Assembly (NCBI GenBank): GCA_910584825.1
Contig: CAJUCI010000012.1
Location: forward strand, 13,044 to 77,043
Direction of reading: 5' to 3'
Source of the DNA: an uncultured Duncaniella sp.
GTDB taxonomy: Bacteria > Bacteroidota > Bacteroidia > Bacteroidales > Muribaculaceae
DNA length: 64,000 nucleotides
In this document: piece by piece, positions 25,230 to 33,846 of the stretch
How positions within the stretch are numbered: the stretch's first letter is position 1
Layout of the letters: each line of letters starts with the position of its first letter
Program-made: the position numbers and the translations under genes
Notes under the pieces: generated by a model
Seen by the model: the letters and a program-made list of their open reading frames with translations, nothing else
Database searches by the model: none
What the model was told of the DNA's origin: nothing

Positions 25230-25262
25230 TGTGAAGCCCGGGCGGAGGGCCCGGGCTTCGTC
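25230..25262 (-). terminator. Terminator of the OmpA-like gene
   Basis: On the minus strand GAAGCCCGGGC pairs with GCCCGGGCTTC and is followed by ACATTTTTG, about 60 nt after the stop at 25320. A second small hairpin (GCCGGCTCACGCCGGT) sits between. Confidence 0.75.
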
Positions 25263-25319
25263 ATGATTCAAGGTGTAATTATAGATAGTAGTGATGCCGG
25301 CTCACGCCGGTATTCTTTT

Positions 25320-27233
25320 TCAGGATTTTTTCTTACCCTTCGGGGGTATCATGTACTGGATGTGTACCTTCACGCAGCGGTTGAGCTTGGCGTTGAGGCC
25401 ACGGGTCGAGGGGTCGTCGACACGGCCGATGCCGCCGACGGCGTTCTTGAACGAGTTGACGCGATAGGTCTTCGAGTCGATGCCCTGGAACTTGCCGAAC
25501 TGCTTGAGCCATGCGATGACGGTCTGGGCGCGGTTTTCCGACAGGGCGGAGTTACGTGTCAGACCCACCTCGCGGGCATTGGGGCCGGTGTAGTTGTCCT
25601 GGCTGGTGGCGAGACCCTCGACGTGAATCGAGGTGATGACGCCTGAGTCGATGATGTCGCGTATCTTGGCCACGGTGTTCTCGTCGGCGTGGTCGGAGAT
25701 GTGACCCTCGTTGGTGGTGAGGGCGGCATACATGTCGGCCAGCGATACGAGGAATTCGTTTTCGGGTGTCTCGAAGTTGGTGCGGATTACGTCAAGACCG
25801 TGCTTGGCGTTGAGGCCGAAGGTGTTGGTCTCGTAATAGTTCTGCTCGGAGAGGAGCTTTTGGTCGAGGGTGGCGTCGTCGATACGGTAGTGCCAGAGGT
25901 GCTTGTCGCCGTAGATAGGGGCGTAGTAGTATCCGGCACGCTCGCGGAAGTTGACCATCGAGTCGCGTGCGGTCGAGAGCGAGATGGGGCCTTCGCCCAT
26001 TTCGTAACCGCGGGGGAAGAAGTCGAGGTCAAAGTTGGAGTTGGCGGCCTCGGTGGGGATGTCCTGGGTGTGCAGACGCGAGAGCGATGAGCCGTTGAGC
26101 AGGCCCTGGGCCACGTTGGCGTTGTCGGTGTAACGCTTCTGGGTGAAGATACCGGCGGTGAGGTAGTCGATGGCGTTGACCTGTGCGTCGGGTATCTGCG
26201 GGGCGTCGTTGCGGCCCGAGTAGTTGTTGGGGTAGAAGACGTAGAATGTGATTTCGTTCCACTTGTTGCCCTCGACCTCTATCTCCTTGGCGAGCACCTT
26301 GCGGTAGCGACGCTCGGAGTAGTCGCGGGTGTAGGTGTGGGTCGATGACATCTTCCATCCGCGGTCACGCTTGCGGTCGAGATAGAAGGTGAAGCCTACG
26401 TCGATGCCGAGGTTGCAGTCCCACTTCTGATTGGCGGTGTTGCCCTGGCCATACTGTAGGTCGAAGTTTGACTGATAGAATATGCCGCGGGCCTTGAGGT
26501 CGAGCGAGAATCGCTTGGCGCGGTTGAAGAATCGCGAGTACTGGAACTCGAGGTGGCCGCTCCACTCGTTGTCAGAGCCGTAGGAGTGGCCGTAGCCGAG
26601 GTGGTGTACGCCGCCGATACCGGCCGAGAGCATGAACTGGTTCATGAGGCGGGGGCTGTTGTAGCCCTCATAGCCGAGGAAGAGGCGCGAGAGGTTGAGG
26701 ATGGCCGATGCAGAGATGTCCCACCAGCGGGTCTTCATGTGGCGGTAAGGCTCGCCGTTGTCGCCGATGAAGGGGTCGCCGTAGCCGTAGTGGCCTGTCA
26801 TCCAGTCGGTGTAGCCTTTTGACTCGGAGCGGATGAACTCAATCTTGAGTGCGATGCCGGGGGTGAACCATTTACCGATACCGATGCCGAAGTCGGGCGA
26901 GCATGTGCCCCAGAACTTGCCGGCTGTGGCGTTGTCGCCTCGGAAGGTGTGGTAGCCGGCCGTGGCGAAGGCAAACCAGTTTTTGCCGAACGTGTTGGTG
27001 ACCACCTGATAGGGGGCGAGGTTCTCCTTGCGCATTTCATGCTGTGTGGGCATTTCGTAGAGTGCGGAGTCTTCGTAGACGAGGCGATAGTCCTTGAACT
27101 CCTCGTCAAACTTGTCGTCGGTGAGGGGCTGGGTGTACTGAGGCAGCTCCTGTGCCGAGGCCTGGAACGCCGAGAGCCAGGCGAGCGCGCCGGCTGCTAA
27201 TGCGATTTTCTTAAGTCCTTTGAAGGTAAGCAT
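25320..27233 (-). CDS. OmpA-family outer membrane protein
   Basis: A 637-residue protein with a signal peptide (LAAGALAWLSAFQASAQE), then a long region rich in alternating aromatic strands (GNTANQKWDCNLGIDVGFTF) typical of an outer-membrane beta-barrel. The C-terminal about 150 residues look like an OmpA peptidoglycan-binding domain: SIHVEGLATSQDN and NREVGLTRNSAL-type helix LTRNSALSENRAQTVIAWL, ending LNRCVKVHIQYM. The domain would hold the outer membrane to the wall. A run-in segment between barrel and OmpA domain has no recognisable motif. It has its own terminator; no clear -7 box was seen upstream. Confidence 0.75.
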   Translation of the reverse strand: MLTFKGLKKIALAAGALAWLSAFQASAQELPQYTQPLTDDKFDEEFKDYRLVYEDSALYEMPTQHEMRKENLAPYQVVTNTFGKNWFAFATAGYHTFRGDNATAGKFWGTCSPDFGIGIGKWFTPGIALKIEFIRSESKGYTDWMTGHYGYGDPFIGDNGEPYRHMKTRWWDISASAILNLSRLFLGYEGYNSPRLMNQFMLSAGIGGVHHLGYGHSYGSDNEWSGHLEFQYSRFFNRAKRFSLDLKARGIFYQSNFDLQYGQGNTANQKWDCNLGIDVGFTFYLDRKRDRGWKMSSTHTYTRDYSERRYRKVLAKEIEVEGNKWNEITFYVFYPNNYSGRNDAPQIPDAQVNAIDYLTAGIFTQKRYTDNANVAQGLLNGSSLSRLHTQDIPTEAANSNFDLDFFPRGYEMGEGPISLSTARDSMVNFRERAGYYYAPIYGDKHLWHYRIDDATLDQKLLSEQNYYETNTFGLNAKHGLDVIRTNFETPENEFLVSLADMYAALTTNEGHISDHADENTVAKIRDIIDSGVITSIHVEGLATSQDNYTGPNAREVGLTRNSALSENRAQTVIAWLKQFGKFQGIDSKTYRVNSFKNAVGGIGRVDDPSTRGLNAKLNRCVKVHIQYMIPPKGKKKS

Positions 27234-27361
27234 GTCTTTACTATCTATTTTGTGTTTCCTTGAATGTTTACGATTGGTATTTTTTGAGGAAATTTAGGGG
27301 TTTATTATTGTAGTTGCAGTTGTCTTGTAGTTACTGTGATTTTTGTATCGTTACACATATA

Positions 27362-29011
27362 TTATATAGTGGCCATCCGGGGCTCGGCTTCGATGTCAAT
27401 CTGCGGCCGGCGCATGGGCTTGCTGACTACGCGCGAGGCGTCGAGCAGGGCGTAGGGTGAATTGGGCGAACTCTTGTATTCGGGCACGATGTGTTTCATC
27501 ATTGCCACGGTGTCGAGGTCGTTGTGGGTGCGGGCGGTGTCGATGAGCCGCTCTACGAGGCTGCGCACCTCGGTGTAGTCGGTGTCGGCCAGCTTGGCCA
27601 CACGTATCTTGGGGTGCGTGGTGGGTATGGTGACCTGGGCGTCGGTCAAGACCTCCTCATAGAGCTTCTCGCCGGGGCGCAGGCCGGTGTATTTGATGTC
27701 CACGTCGAGGCGTCCGCTCAGGAGTATCATGCGGCGGGCGAGGTCGACGATGCGCACGGGGGTACCCATGTCGAAGGCGAATATCTCGCCGCCGTGGCCC
27801 ATAGTGGCCGCCTCGAGCACGAGCGAGCATGCCTCGGAGGTGAGCATGAAGTAGCGTATCACCTTGGGGTGCGTCACGAGCACGGGGCCGCCGCGGCGTA
27901 TCTGGTCGCGGAACGTGGGGATTACCGAGCCGTTGGAGCCGAGCACGTTGCCGAAACGGGTGGTGATGAACTGTGTCTTGCTCTGGGCGGCCGAGAGGCT
28001 CTGGCAGTACATCTCGCAGATGCGCTTGGAGCATCCCATCACGTTGGTGGGGTTGACGGCCTTGTCGGTGCTTATCATCACGAACTTGGCCACGCCGTAG
28101 CGCACGGCTATGTCGGCCAGTTTGCGGGTGCCGTCCACGTTGTTGAGCACGCTCTCGACGGGGTTGTCCTCCATCATAGGCACATGCTTGTAGGCGGCGG
28201 CGTGGAACACGTATTCGGGGCGGTATTCGCTGAAGATGCGCTCCATGCGGCGCGAGTGGCAGATGCTGGTGACGATGGTGGCACACTTGACCTCGGGATG
28301 CAGGCGTGCCAGCTCGATGCGCACCGAGTGGAGGGGCGATTCGGCCTGGTCGATGAGTATGAGTTCCTCAGGCTCGCTGTCGGCCAGGAGCATCGACAGC
28401 TCCGAGCCTATCGAGCCGGCCGCGCCGGTGACAAGGATGCGCTTGCCGCGCAGCACCCGCTTGATGCCGTCGAGGTTGACGCTGATGGGGTCGCGGTTGA
28501 GCAGATGGGCCATCTCCATAGATATGAGGTCTTTGTCGGAGTAGCCGTAGACGCTGCCGGGCACGAGGTGGCGCAGGTAGAGGTCATAGAATATCTTGGC
28601 GGTGGCCCTCAGCCCGGTCATGAGTATCGATGCGATGAGCACCTGCATGAGCAGGTCGCGCAGACGGAAGGGGAGGAGCCAGGTGTCGGTGGCGGCAAAC
28701 ATGCGCAGGAGCATGATGAGTGCCACGCCGATGAGCAGGGCGAGCCATACGCGCGCGAGGTCGGTCACCGAGGTCTTGCGTATGATGCCCGAGTAGGTGT
28801 GCAGCATACGGAAGCCCACGATGTAGCACAGCAGGTAGACTCCCATCGTTACGGACAGTGTGCCGAGCGATGTGAGCGTCTCGGAGGCTGAGTAGTTGAC
28901 GGCATAGGCCATCAGACCTGACAGGAAGACTATCAGGCAGTCAGCCGCGAAGACAAACCAGAAGGGCAGTGCGGCGCGTGAGGTGTACCAAGTCAGGAGC
29001 TTGTTGAGCAT
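27362..29011 (-). CDS. Membrane nucleotide-sugar 4,6-dehydratase (PglF/WbpM/CapD type), short form
   Basis: A 549-residue protein with four N-terminal membrane helices (within residues 15-135) and a C-terminal SDR dehydratase domain. It has the NAD motif TGAAGSIGSEL (194-204), HAAAYKHVPMMEDNP, and ISTDKAVNPTNVMGCSKR with the catalytic Lys. Family members make UDP-4-keto-6-deoxy-GlcNAc from UDP-GlcNAc. Typical homologues are about 620-650 residues, with an extra Rossmann-like domain between membrane part and dehydratase; here only about 55 residues (YGYSDKDLISMEMAHLL) separate them. It overlaps the aminotransferase gene by 19 nt and is co-transcribed with it and the sugar-phosphate transferase. 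Confidence 0.88.
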   Translation of the reverse strand: MLNKLLTWYTSRAALPFWFVFAADCLIVFLSGLMAYAVNYSASETLTSLGTLSVTMGVYLLCYIVGFRMLHTYSGIIRKTSVTDLARVWLALLIGVALIMLLRMFAATDTWLLPFRLRDLLMQVLIASILMTGLRATAKIFYDLYLRHLVPGSVYGYSDKDLISMEMAHLLNRDPISVNLDGIKRVLRGKRILVTGAAGSIGSELSMLLADSEPEELILIDQAESPLHSVRIELARLHPEVKCATIVTSICHSRRMERIFSEYRPEYVFHAAAYKHVPMMEDNPVESVLNNVDGTRKLADIAVRYGVAKFVMISTDKAVNPTNVMGCSKRICEMYCQSLSAAQSKTQFITTRFGNVLGSNGSVIPTFRDQIRRGGPVLVTHPKVIRYFMLTSEACSLVLEAATMGHGGEIFAFDMGTPVRIVDLARRMILLSGRLDVDIKYTGLRPGEKLYEEVLTDAQVTIPTTHPKIRVAKLADTDYTEVRSLVERLIDTARTHNDLDTVAMMKHIVPEYKSSPNSPYALLDASRVVSKPMRRPQIDIEAEPRMATI

Positions 29012-30159
29012 TTCTTAATTTCAGTTACTATCATTCTTACGTCATCCTCGGTGACCCAGGGGCCTGACGGGAGGCAGAGGCCGCGGGCGAAGAGGCTGTC
29101 GCTCACGCCGTTGACGTATGCGGGCGAGGCGGCAAACACAGGTTGCAGATGCATGGGCTTCCAGAGCAGACGGCTCTCCACGTTGAGTGATTCGAGATGG
29201 AGGCGCAGTGCGTCGGGTGTAAGCCCGTTGGTTAGGTCGGGGTCGATTATGATTGTCGAAAGCCAGAAGTTAGATTCTGTATCTTTGTCAGGATTGTCGT
29301 GATATGTCACTCCGGGCACGTCGGCCAGGAGCGATGCGTAGAGCGCGGCCAGGCGGCGGTGGTGGGCGATGTGCTCGTCGAGTATGGTCATCTGCCCGCG
29401 GCCGATGCCGGCGCAGATGTTGCTCAGGCGGTAGTTGTAGCCGATGTGCTCGTGCTGGTAGTAGGGGAATGCCTCGCGGGCCTGGGTGGCGAAGAACACC
29501 GCGCGGGCACGCGATGCGTCGTCGGGGCATACGAGTGCGCCTCCGCCCGAGGTGGTAATCATCTTGTTGCCGTTGAAGCTGAGCACGCCGTAGGTGCCGA
29601 GGGTGCCGCAGGCGTGGCCGCGGTAGCGCGAGCCGAGGGCTTCGGCGGCGTCTTCGACCACGGGGATGTCCCACTTGGCGGCTATCTCCATGATGGCGTC
29701 CATCTTGGCGGGCATGCCGTAGAGGTGGACGGGGACAATGGCGCGGGGCTTGCGGCCGGTGACGGCCACGCGGTCGGCGATGGCGCGGTCAAGCAGCTCA
29801 GGGTCCATGTTCCAGGTGTCAGGCTCGGAGTCGACAAACACCGGCGTGGCCCCCTGATACACGATGGGATTGGCCGATGCGGCGAATGTGAAGCTCTGGC
29901 AGATGACCTCGTCACCGGCTTGCACGCCGGCAAGGATGAGGCCGAGATGTATGGCGGCGGTGCCGGCCGAGAGGGCGGCTACGCGTATGTGTGACCGTGA
30001 CGGGTCGCCGTCGGCGAGAAATTCGCGCAGGTCATGCTCGAAGGCGTCGACGTTCGGGCCAAGGGGCACAACCCAGTTATCGGCGAAGGCTTCGTCGATA
30101 TATTTCTGCTCGTTGCCGCTCATGTGGGCGAGGCAGAGGTGTATGCGCCGTGGATTCAT
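28993..30159 (-). CDS. DegT/DnrJ/EryC1-family sugar aminotransferase
   Basis: A 388-residue PLP-dependent aminotransferase of the DegT/EryC1 fold. ALSAGTAAIHLGLILAGV binds phosphate, VVEDAAEALGS carries the cofactor-ring aspartate, and Lys199 in SFNGNKMITTSGGG is the Schiff-base residue. Enzymes of this group (PglE, PseC, WecE-like) add an amino group at C4 of the 4-keto sugar made by the neighbouring dehydratase. The three genes 27362-30779 therefore look like a route to an amino-deoxy sugar and its transfer to lipid carrier. The exact product is not decided. Confidence 0.9.
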   Translation of the reverse strand: MNPRRIHLCLAHMSGNEQKYIDEAFADNWVVPLGPNVDAFEHDLREFLADGDPSRSHIRVAALSAGTAAIHLGLILAGVQAGDEVICQSFTFAASANPIVYQGATPVFVDSEPDTWNMDPELLDRAIADRVAVTGRKPRAIVPVHLYGMPAKMDAIMEIAAKWDIPVVEDAAEALGSRYRGHACGTLGTYGVLSFNGNKMITTSGGGALVCPDDASRARAVFFATQAREAFPYYQHEHIGYNYRLSNICAGIGRGQMTILDEHIAHHRRLAALYASLLADVPGVTYHDNPDKDTESNFWLSTIIIDPDLTNGLTPDALRLHLESLNVESRLLWKPMHLQPVFAASPAYVNGVSDSLFARGLCLPSGPWVTEDDVRMIVTEIKKCSTSS

Positions 30160-30179
30160 TTCTTTAGGTGTAGTTATGT

Positions 30180-30779
30180 TCAGTATCCGCAGGGGATGCC
30201 CGGGATAATGGTTGCGAATATTATTTTCAAGTCTCCTATGAAGGAGCGGTTGTCGAGGTATTGCAGGTTGATTCTGACCTTGTCGGGGAAGATGACGTTG
30301 TCGTTATAGGCGACAGGGTCGGGATGGGCGGCGAGGAGCTCCTCCTCGTTGCGGTATTTGAGCGTGGCCGGGCCTGTGATGCCGGGTCTGAGCCGGAGCA
30401 CCCGTCGGTCGTCACCCTCGAGACGGTCGGCATAGCCGGGCACGTCGGGGCGGGGCCCTACGAAACTCATGTCGCCGCACAGCACGTTCCACAGCTCGGG
30501 TAGCTCGTCGAGCTTCCAGTGGCGCAGGGTGGCACCGAGCGGGGTGATGCGCGAGTCGCCGGCCACACTGACTGTGGAGCCGGAGTGGGCGGGAATCATG
30601 GTGCGGAACTTGACCATCGTGAAGAGCTTGCCGTCGCGCCCCACGCGCTGCTGGCGGAACAGCACCGGCGCACCGGGCATCCTGACGGCTATGAGTATAG
30701 CGATGACAAGCATGAGGGGCCACAAAAATATGAGGCCTATCAACGAAACTGTTCTGTCAAAGATTTGTTTCAATGTCAT
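30180..30779 (-). CDS. Initiating sugar-phosphate transferase (PglC/WcaJ C-terminal type)
   Basis: A 199-residue monotopic phosphoglycosyltransferase. An N-terminal hydrophobic helix (IGLIFLWPLMLVIAILIAVR) is followed by VKFRTM, a basic active-site loop, and the hallmark SFVGPRPDVPGY with LRPGITG. These enzymes move a sugar phosphate from UDP-sugar to undecaprenyl phosphate, starting a lipid-linked glycan. Size matches the small PglC form without the extra membrane domain. It is first in the leftward operon with aminotransferase and dehydratase, which would make its sugar donor. Confidence 0.9.
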   Translation of the reverse strand: MTLKQIFDRTVSLIGLIFLWPLMLVIAILIAVRMPGAPVLFRQQRVGRDGKLFTMVKFRTMIPAHSGSTVSVAGDSRITPLGATLRHWKLDELPELWNVLCGDMSFVGPRPDVPGYADRLEGDDRRVLRLRPGITGPATLKYRNEEELLAAHPDPVAYNDNVIFPDKVRINLQYLDNRSFIGDLKIIFATIIPGIPCGY

Positions 30780-30890
30780 GGAGTCAGGCTGGGCAGATGG
30801 CAGAAGCCCCTGCGGAGCTTAGTTTTTAGATTGTGCTACTATTTATGCGCTTTTAGATGTCAAGGCGAGTCATGACTCGGTTTGGGAGTA

Positions 30891-30898
30891 CAAATGTA
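30891..30898 (-). promoter_or_regulatory. -7 box of the sugar-transferase operon
   Basis: Minus-strand TACATTTG fits TAnnTTTG, about 112 nt before the start at 30779. Confidence 0.5.
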
Positions 30899-31005
30899 CA
30901 AAAAGTTTATTAAATCTGCGAATGCTCAAGTGATATTTTTCAAAGAAATTTTCACTTGTGATGCAAATTTAACATATAAAGATAATATTATACAAATATC
31001 TTGGC

Positions 31006-31013
31006 TAAATTTG
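31006..31013 (+). promoter_or_regulatory. -7 box of the SIMPL gene
   Basis: TAAATTTG lies 31 nt before the start at 31045. Confidence 0.55.
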
Positions 31014-31044
31014 TGGCCACTAACGCATAAAAACATCACGTATT

Positions 31045-31740
31045 ATGAACATGAACAAATCGATTGTAGCCGCCGCGCTCATAGCGGTAGGCATGGTGAT
31101 TGTAGGTTTCACCCTCAAGGCGGGAATTGACAATATCGCGTTTCGCGACAGGGAGGTGACCGTGCGCGGCCTGGCCGAGCGCGAGGTGCCCGCCAATCTC
31201 GTGACCTGGCCCATCGCCTACAGCATCGCCGGCAATGACCTCGGCACTATCTATGACCGTGTGAATGAGAACAATGAGAAGATTGTGAAGTTCCTGACAT
31301 CCAACGGCATCTCGCAGGATGAGATTTCGGTGAACCCGCCGGATACGTATGACGCTACGTCTAACCGCTATCGCTCTGACTCGTTCAGTTACAATTATTC
31401 AATCAACTGCACCGTCACGGTCACAACCAAGAAGGTCGACAAGGTGCGCGAGCTGCTCAACCGTCAGAGCGAACTGCTGAAGGAGGGTATCGCATTCTCC
31501 AACTCCTATATCAACTATCAGTTTACCGACCTCAACAAAATCAAGCCTGAGATGATAGCCGAGGCTACAAAAAATGCCCGCGCGGCGGCTGACCAGTTTG
31601 CAGCCGACAGCGAGAGCAAGGTGGGTAAAATCAAGACCGCTTCGCAGGGTCAGTTCTCAATCGACGACTCCGACTCCTCAACCCCCTTCATCAAGAAAGT
31701 CAGAGTGGTATCGACAATCGTTTACTATTTGGAAGACTGA
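31045..31740 (+). CDS. SIMPL-domain protein (DUF541)
   Basis: A 231-residue protein with an N-terminal membrane anchor or signal helix (SIVAAALIAVGMVIVGFTL), then a SIMPL domain: REVTVRGLAEREVPANLVTW at the start, a YDRVNENNEKIVKFLTSNGI helix, and ATKNARAAADQFAADSESKVG late. SIMPL proteins are periplasmic or membrane bound; their function is poorly known and linked in some species to stress or signalling. Either of two Met codons (31045, 31051) may be the start. It is monocistronic with its own hairpin terminator. Confidence 0.88.
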   Translation: MNMNKSIVAAALIAVGMVIVGFTLKAGIDNIAFRDREVTVRGLAEREVPANLVTWPIAYSIAGNDLGTIYDRVNENNEKIVKFLTSNGISQDEISVNPPDTYDATSNRYRSDSFSYNYSINCTVTVTTKKVDKVRELLNRQSELLKEGIAFSNSYINYQFTDLNKIKPEMIAEATKNARAAADQFAADSESKVGKIKTASQGQFSIDDSDSSTPFIKKVRVVSTIVYYLED

Positions 31741-31777
31741 GAAGAAAATTAAAAATGAAAAATTAAGAATTAAAAAT

Positions 31778-31816
31778 GGGCTTCGCCGTACTTTTTGGCG
31801 AAGCCTATTTTTTTTA
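31778..31816 (+). terminator. Terminator of the SIMPL gene
   Basis: GGCTTCGCC pairs with GGCGAAGCC over a 9-nt loop, followed by T8. It is preceded by family C repeat units. Confidence 0.85.
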
Positions 31817-31851
31817 ACTCCAAGTAGATGGTTTTGGTTATATAGTTCCCT

Positions 31852-32643
31852 TTATGACTTTATAATTTGTTTCCAAAGACCTGTCTTGGCATCCAATGAG
31901 TGATGGGTGTTTGTTGAGCTGGAACTTGGAAGAGTAATGACACGGATGCTTTTAGGGAGTTTGGATGAATCTACATAGGCCATGAAGTAGTCTGATGCAG
32001 CTTTGCCATTTAATCCAATAGTGTGTAGTTTCGGATGTTGTGATACAAATTCTGATATGTCATTCGCAATGGGATTCGATATGTCAGAATCAAGGCTGCT
32101 GTCTCTATTTGCCGATTTGAGAACATCCCATAATGCTATATGGTGTCTCTTTAGCAAACGGATTCTATCCTCATAAATGACGGGCAATGTGTCATTAAAT
32201 ATCCTTGAAACGATTGCCCAAAACTGATTGCCACGATTGGCATAATATTGTTGTGTCTGCAAGGATACTTTACCCGGTAAGGTGCCCAATATAAGAATCT
32301 CTGAATCAGAGTCTGCGACAGGTGCTAATCCATTTGTCAGGGCTATAGCTGACGGGATTTTAGGGGTGACGGTTTGACGCCGCCTTATTTCCAAAGTGGT
32401 CGTTTGTCCTCTCTTGTTGTTTGAGTGTGTTATATACCAAGAGGTACCTTTTCCGCCGGGTTGCTCTGCGTTAGGAATCTTGCCTGCTCGCAGCAGTTTA
32501 CGGAATGGCAAACCATTGCCGGCGTGTCTTAAAGCTCCATTCTTATCCAGATAGATGGATATTTCGTTGGCTTCCACACGATATTGTCCCGTGGATTCGA
32601 GGTATTTATCAATCAGCGAAATAATTCTATTTATATCAGCCAT
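31852..32643 (-). CDS. DNA-deoxyinosine glycosylase (UDG family 6-like) with an N-terminal extension
   Basis: A 263-residue protein. The C-terminal about 155 residues match the hypoxanthine/deoxyinosine glycosylase branch of the uracil-DNA glycosylase superfamily: ILILGTLPG followed by LQTQQYYANRGNQFWAI, a DVLKSANRDSS segment, and TLPSSSSTNTHHSL with the HxxxxxD-like end. These enzymes excise deaminated bases. The first about 100 residues are unrelated and may bind DNA (helical, charged). Base composition is clearly AT-richer than neighbours, suggesting transfer. It lies 2 nt after a small acidic gene with which it is probably co-transcribed. Confidence 0.8.
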   Translation of the reverse strand: MADINRIISLIDKYLESTGQYRVEANEISIYLDKNGALRHAGNGLPFRKLLRAGKIPNAEQPGGKGTSWYITHSNNKRGQTTTLEIRRRQTVTPKIPSAIALTNGLAPVADSDSEILILGTLPGKVSLQTQQYYANRGNQFWAIVSRIFNDTLPVIYEDRIRLLKRHHIALWDVLKSANRDSSLDSDISNPIANDISEFVSQHPKLHTIGLNGKAASDYFMAYVDSSKLPKSIRVITLPSSSSTNTHHSLDAKTGLWKQIIKS

Positions 32644-32645
32644 AG

Positions 32646-32879
32646 TTATTCTATCCCAAGAAATTTTTTCATAATATCGTCCTCGTCATCAAAGAGGTCG
32701 AGCAAGTCTTTAGTGGTTTCAATCTCATTTTCCAAAAAGATGGTTTCATCCACTTCCTCAGCTGACGGCATAGAGTAATCTCCAGTTGCGATTGGAGATG
32801 AAAGCACATTGTTAAGTTGACTTTCACGTGCTTCAAGATACTCTTCAAGCCCTTCTCGTTCGATATCGTTACTATTCAT
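32646..32879 (-). CDS. Small acidic protein upstream of the deoxyinosine glycosylase
   Basis: A 77-residue protein, very acidic, with many Glu and Asp (for example LLDLFDDEDDIMKKFLG). The middle holds EEVDETIFLENEIETT. No known family is recognised. It is 2 nt upstream of the glycosylase gene and shares its lower GC, so the two likely arrived together. Acidic proteins of this size can be DNA mimics or partners of DNA-binding proteins; that is speculation. Confidence 0.6.
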   Translation of the reverse strand: MNSNDIEREGLEEYLEARESQLNNVLSSPIATGDYSMPSAEEVDETIFLENEIETTKDLLDLFDDEDDIMKKFLGIE

Positions 32880-32910
32880 GCATTTGCCATCGGAATTTGT
32901 GGATGTAACT

Positions 32911-33020
32911 GTAGGAGCGACGGCTTTAGCCGTCGATATGGGATGAGTTGGCTAACTTAAATCAGTGAATTATTGGCTGATACGTAGCTTCATATCGACG
33001 GCTAAAGCCGTCGCTCCTAC
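32911..33020. repeat. REP-like double-hairpin element (family A), copy 2
   Basis: Arms GTAGGAGCGACGGCTTTAGC and complement, core with GCTAACTTAAATCAGTGAA and GATACGTAGC. 110 bp, between the acidic small gene and the GNAT gene. Confidence 0.85.
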
Positions 33021-33056
33021 AGTCAGGCAACACCCTCGCATAGCGATGCCAATTAT

Positions 33057-33725
33057 TCATTCTTCATTCTTCTCGCACCTGAGGTGCAGGTAGCCGCCGG
33101 GGAGGGTGGAGAGGACGGTGGTGCGGCAGCCGCGGCGGCAGGAGGTGAGCGAGGGGAGGTTTGACTCGGATATGGTGGCTTCCATCATAAGTCCGGCTCG
33201 CGCAGAGATGGCTGCGCCGAGACTCCACATGCGGGTGCCTATGCCGTGGCCTGCGGCTGACTCGGATACGATTAGTCCGTGAAACGCTTTGCCTATGAAG
33301 AAGCACCGCAGGAAGTGGTAGCCGACAATTTCATTCCCTTTGGTGACTTTGAGCATCACGAATGAGTGCCCCGAGGCCATGCGGCGCAGGGTGGCGGCGT
33401 CAAACGGGTGTGGGTCAAACCATTGCTTGCGCTCCAGCGGTATGGATGTGAGGAATGCCGAGAGTCTTTCGGCGTCGTCTGGGGTGACGAGCGACCATTC
33501 TATGCTGTCGTCGGTTGCGATGTGACGTGCCTCTTCCTCGGCGATGGATTTGATGCGCGGATAGCGCGCTCGCACGAGCGAGGAGTTGACGGCCTCGACC
33601 CCGCGCCATATCCACGGGCATGAATGCTTGAGTTTTACGAGCAGGGAAGTCAGCAAGGCGAATTTAAAATTTAAAATGGAAAATTTAAAATGCTTGGCAA
33701 GCCAGGCGATTAAATTGGGGAGCAA
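33057..33725 (-). CDS. GNAT-like acyltransferase
   Basis: Up to 222 residues. The core has WSLVTPDDAERLSAF, a beta-strand FVMLKVTKGNEIVGYHFLR, and the acetyl-CoA loop-like SAAGHGIGTRMWSLG; this resembles GCN5-type acyltransferases. The only in-frame ATG (33725) lies before a family C repeat, so an ATG start would translate the repeat as [15 protein letters not shown] at 33656 just after the repeat is a likely alternative, giving about 199 residues. It is the last gene of the surface-polysaccharide region and may modify a sugar or be independent of it. Confidence 0.55.
   Translation of the reverse strand: MLPNLIAWLAKHFKFSILNFKFALLTSLLVKLKHSCPWIWRGVEAVNSSLVRARYPRIKSIAEEEARHIATDDSIEWSLVTPDDAERLSAFLTSIPLERKQWFDPHPFDAATLRRMASGHSFVMLKVTKGNEIVGYHFLRCFFIGKAFHGLIVSESAAGHGIGTRMWSLGAAISARAGLMMEATISESNLPSLTSCRRGCRTTVLSTLPGGYLHLRCEKNEE
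33660..33691. repeat. Family C repeat inside the 5' end of the GNAT frame
   Basis: AATTTAAAATTTAAAATGG followed by AAAATTTAAAATG. The same word is found upstream of the next gene (35010 onward). Confidence 0.6.
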
Positions 33726-33835
33726 GTAGGAGCGACGGCTTTAGCCGTCGATATGTGACGAATTGGCTAACTTAATTCGGTGAATCATTGGCTGATACGT
33801 AGCTCCATATCGACGGCTAAAGCCGTCGCTCCTAC
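33726..33835. repeat. REP-like double-hairpin element (family A), copy 3
   Basis: Complete 110-bp element with both arms intact, between the GNAT and glycosyltransferase genes and directly next to the first base of the GNAT ATG. Confidence 0.85.
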
Positions 33836-33846
33836 CTGCGTCGCTC

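Noticed and set aside
27491..28891. 466-codon open frame on the plus strand opposite the dehydratase gene
   Set aside because: Exact mirror of a strongly conserved gene in GC-rich DNA; composition (His, Gly, Val rich) is typical of antisense shadows.
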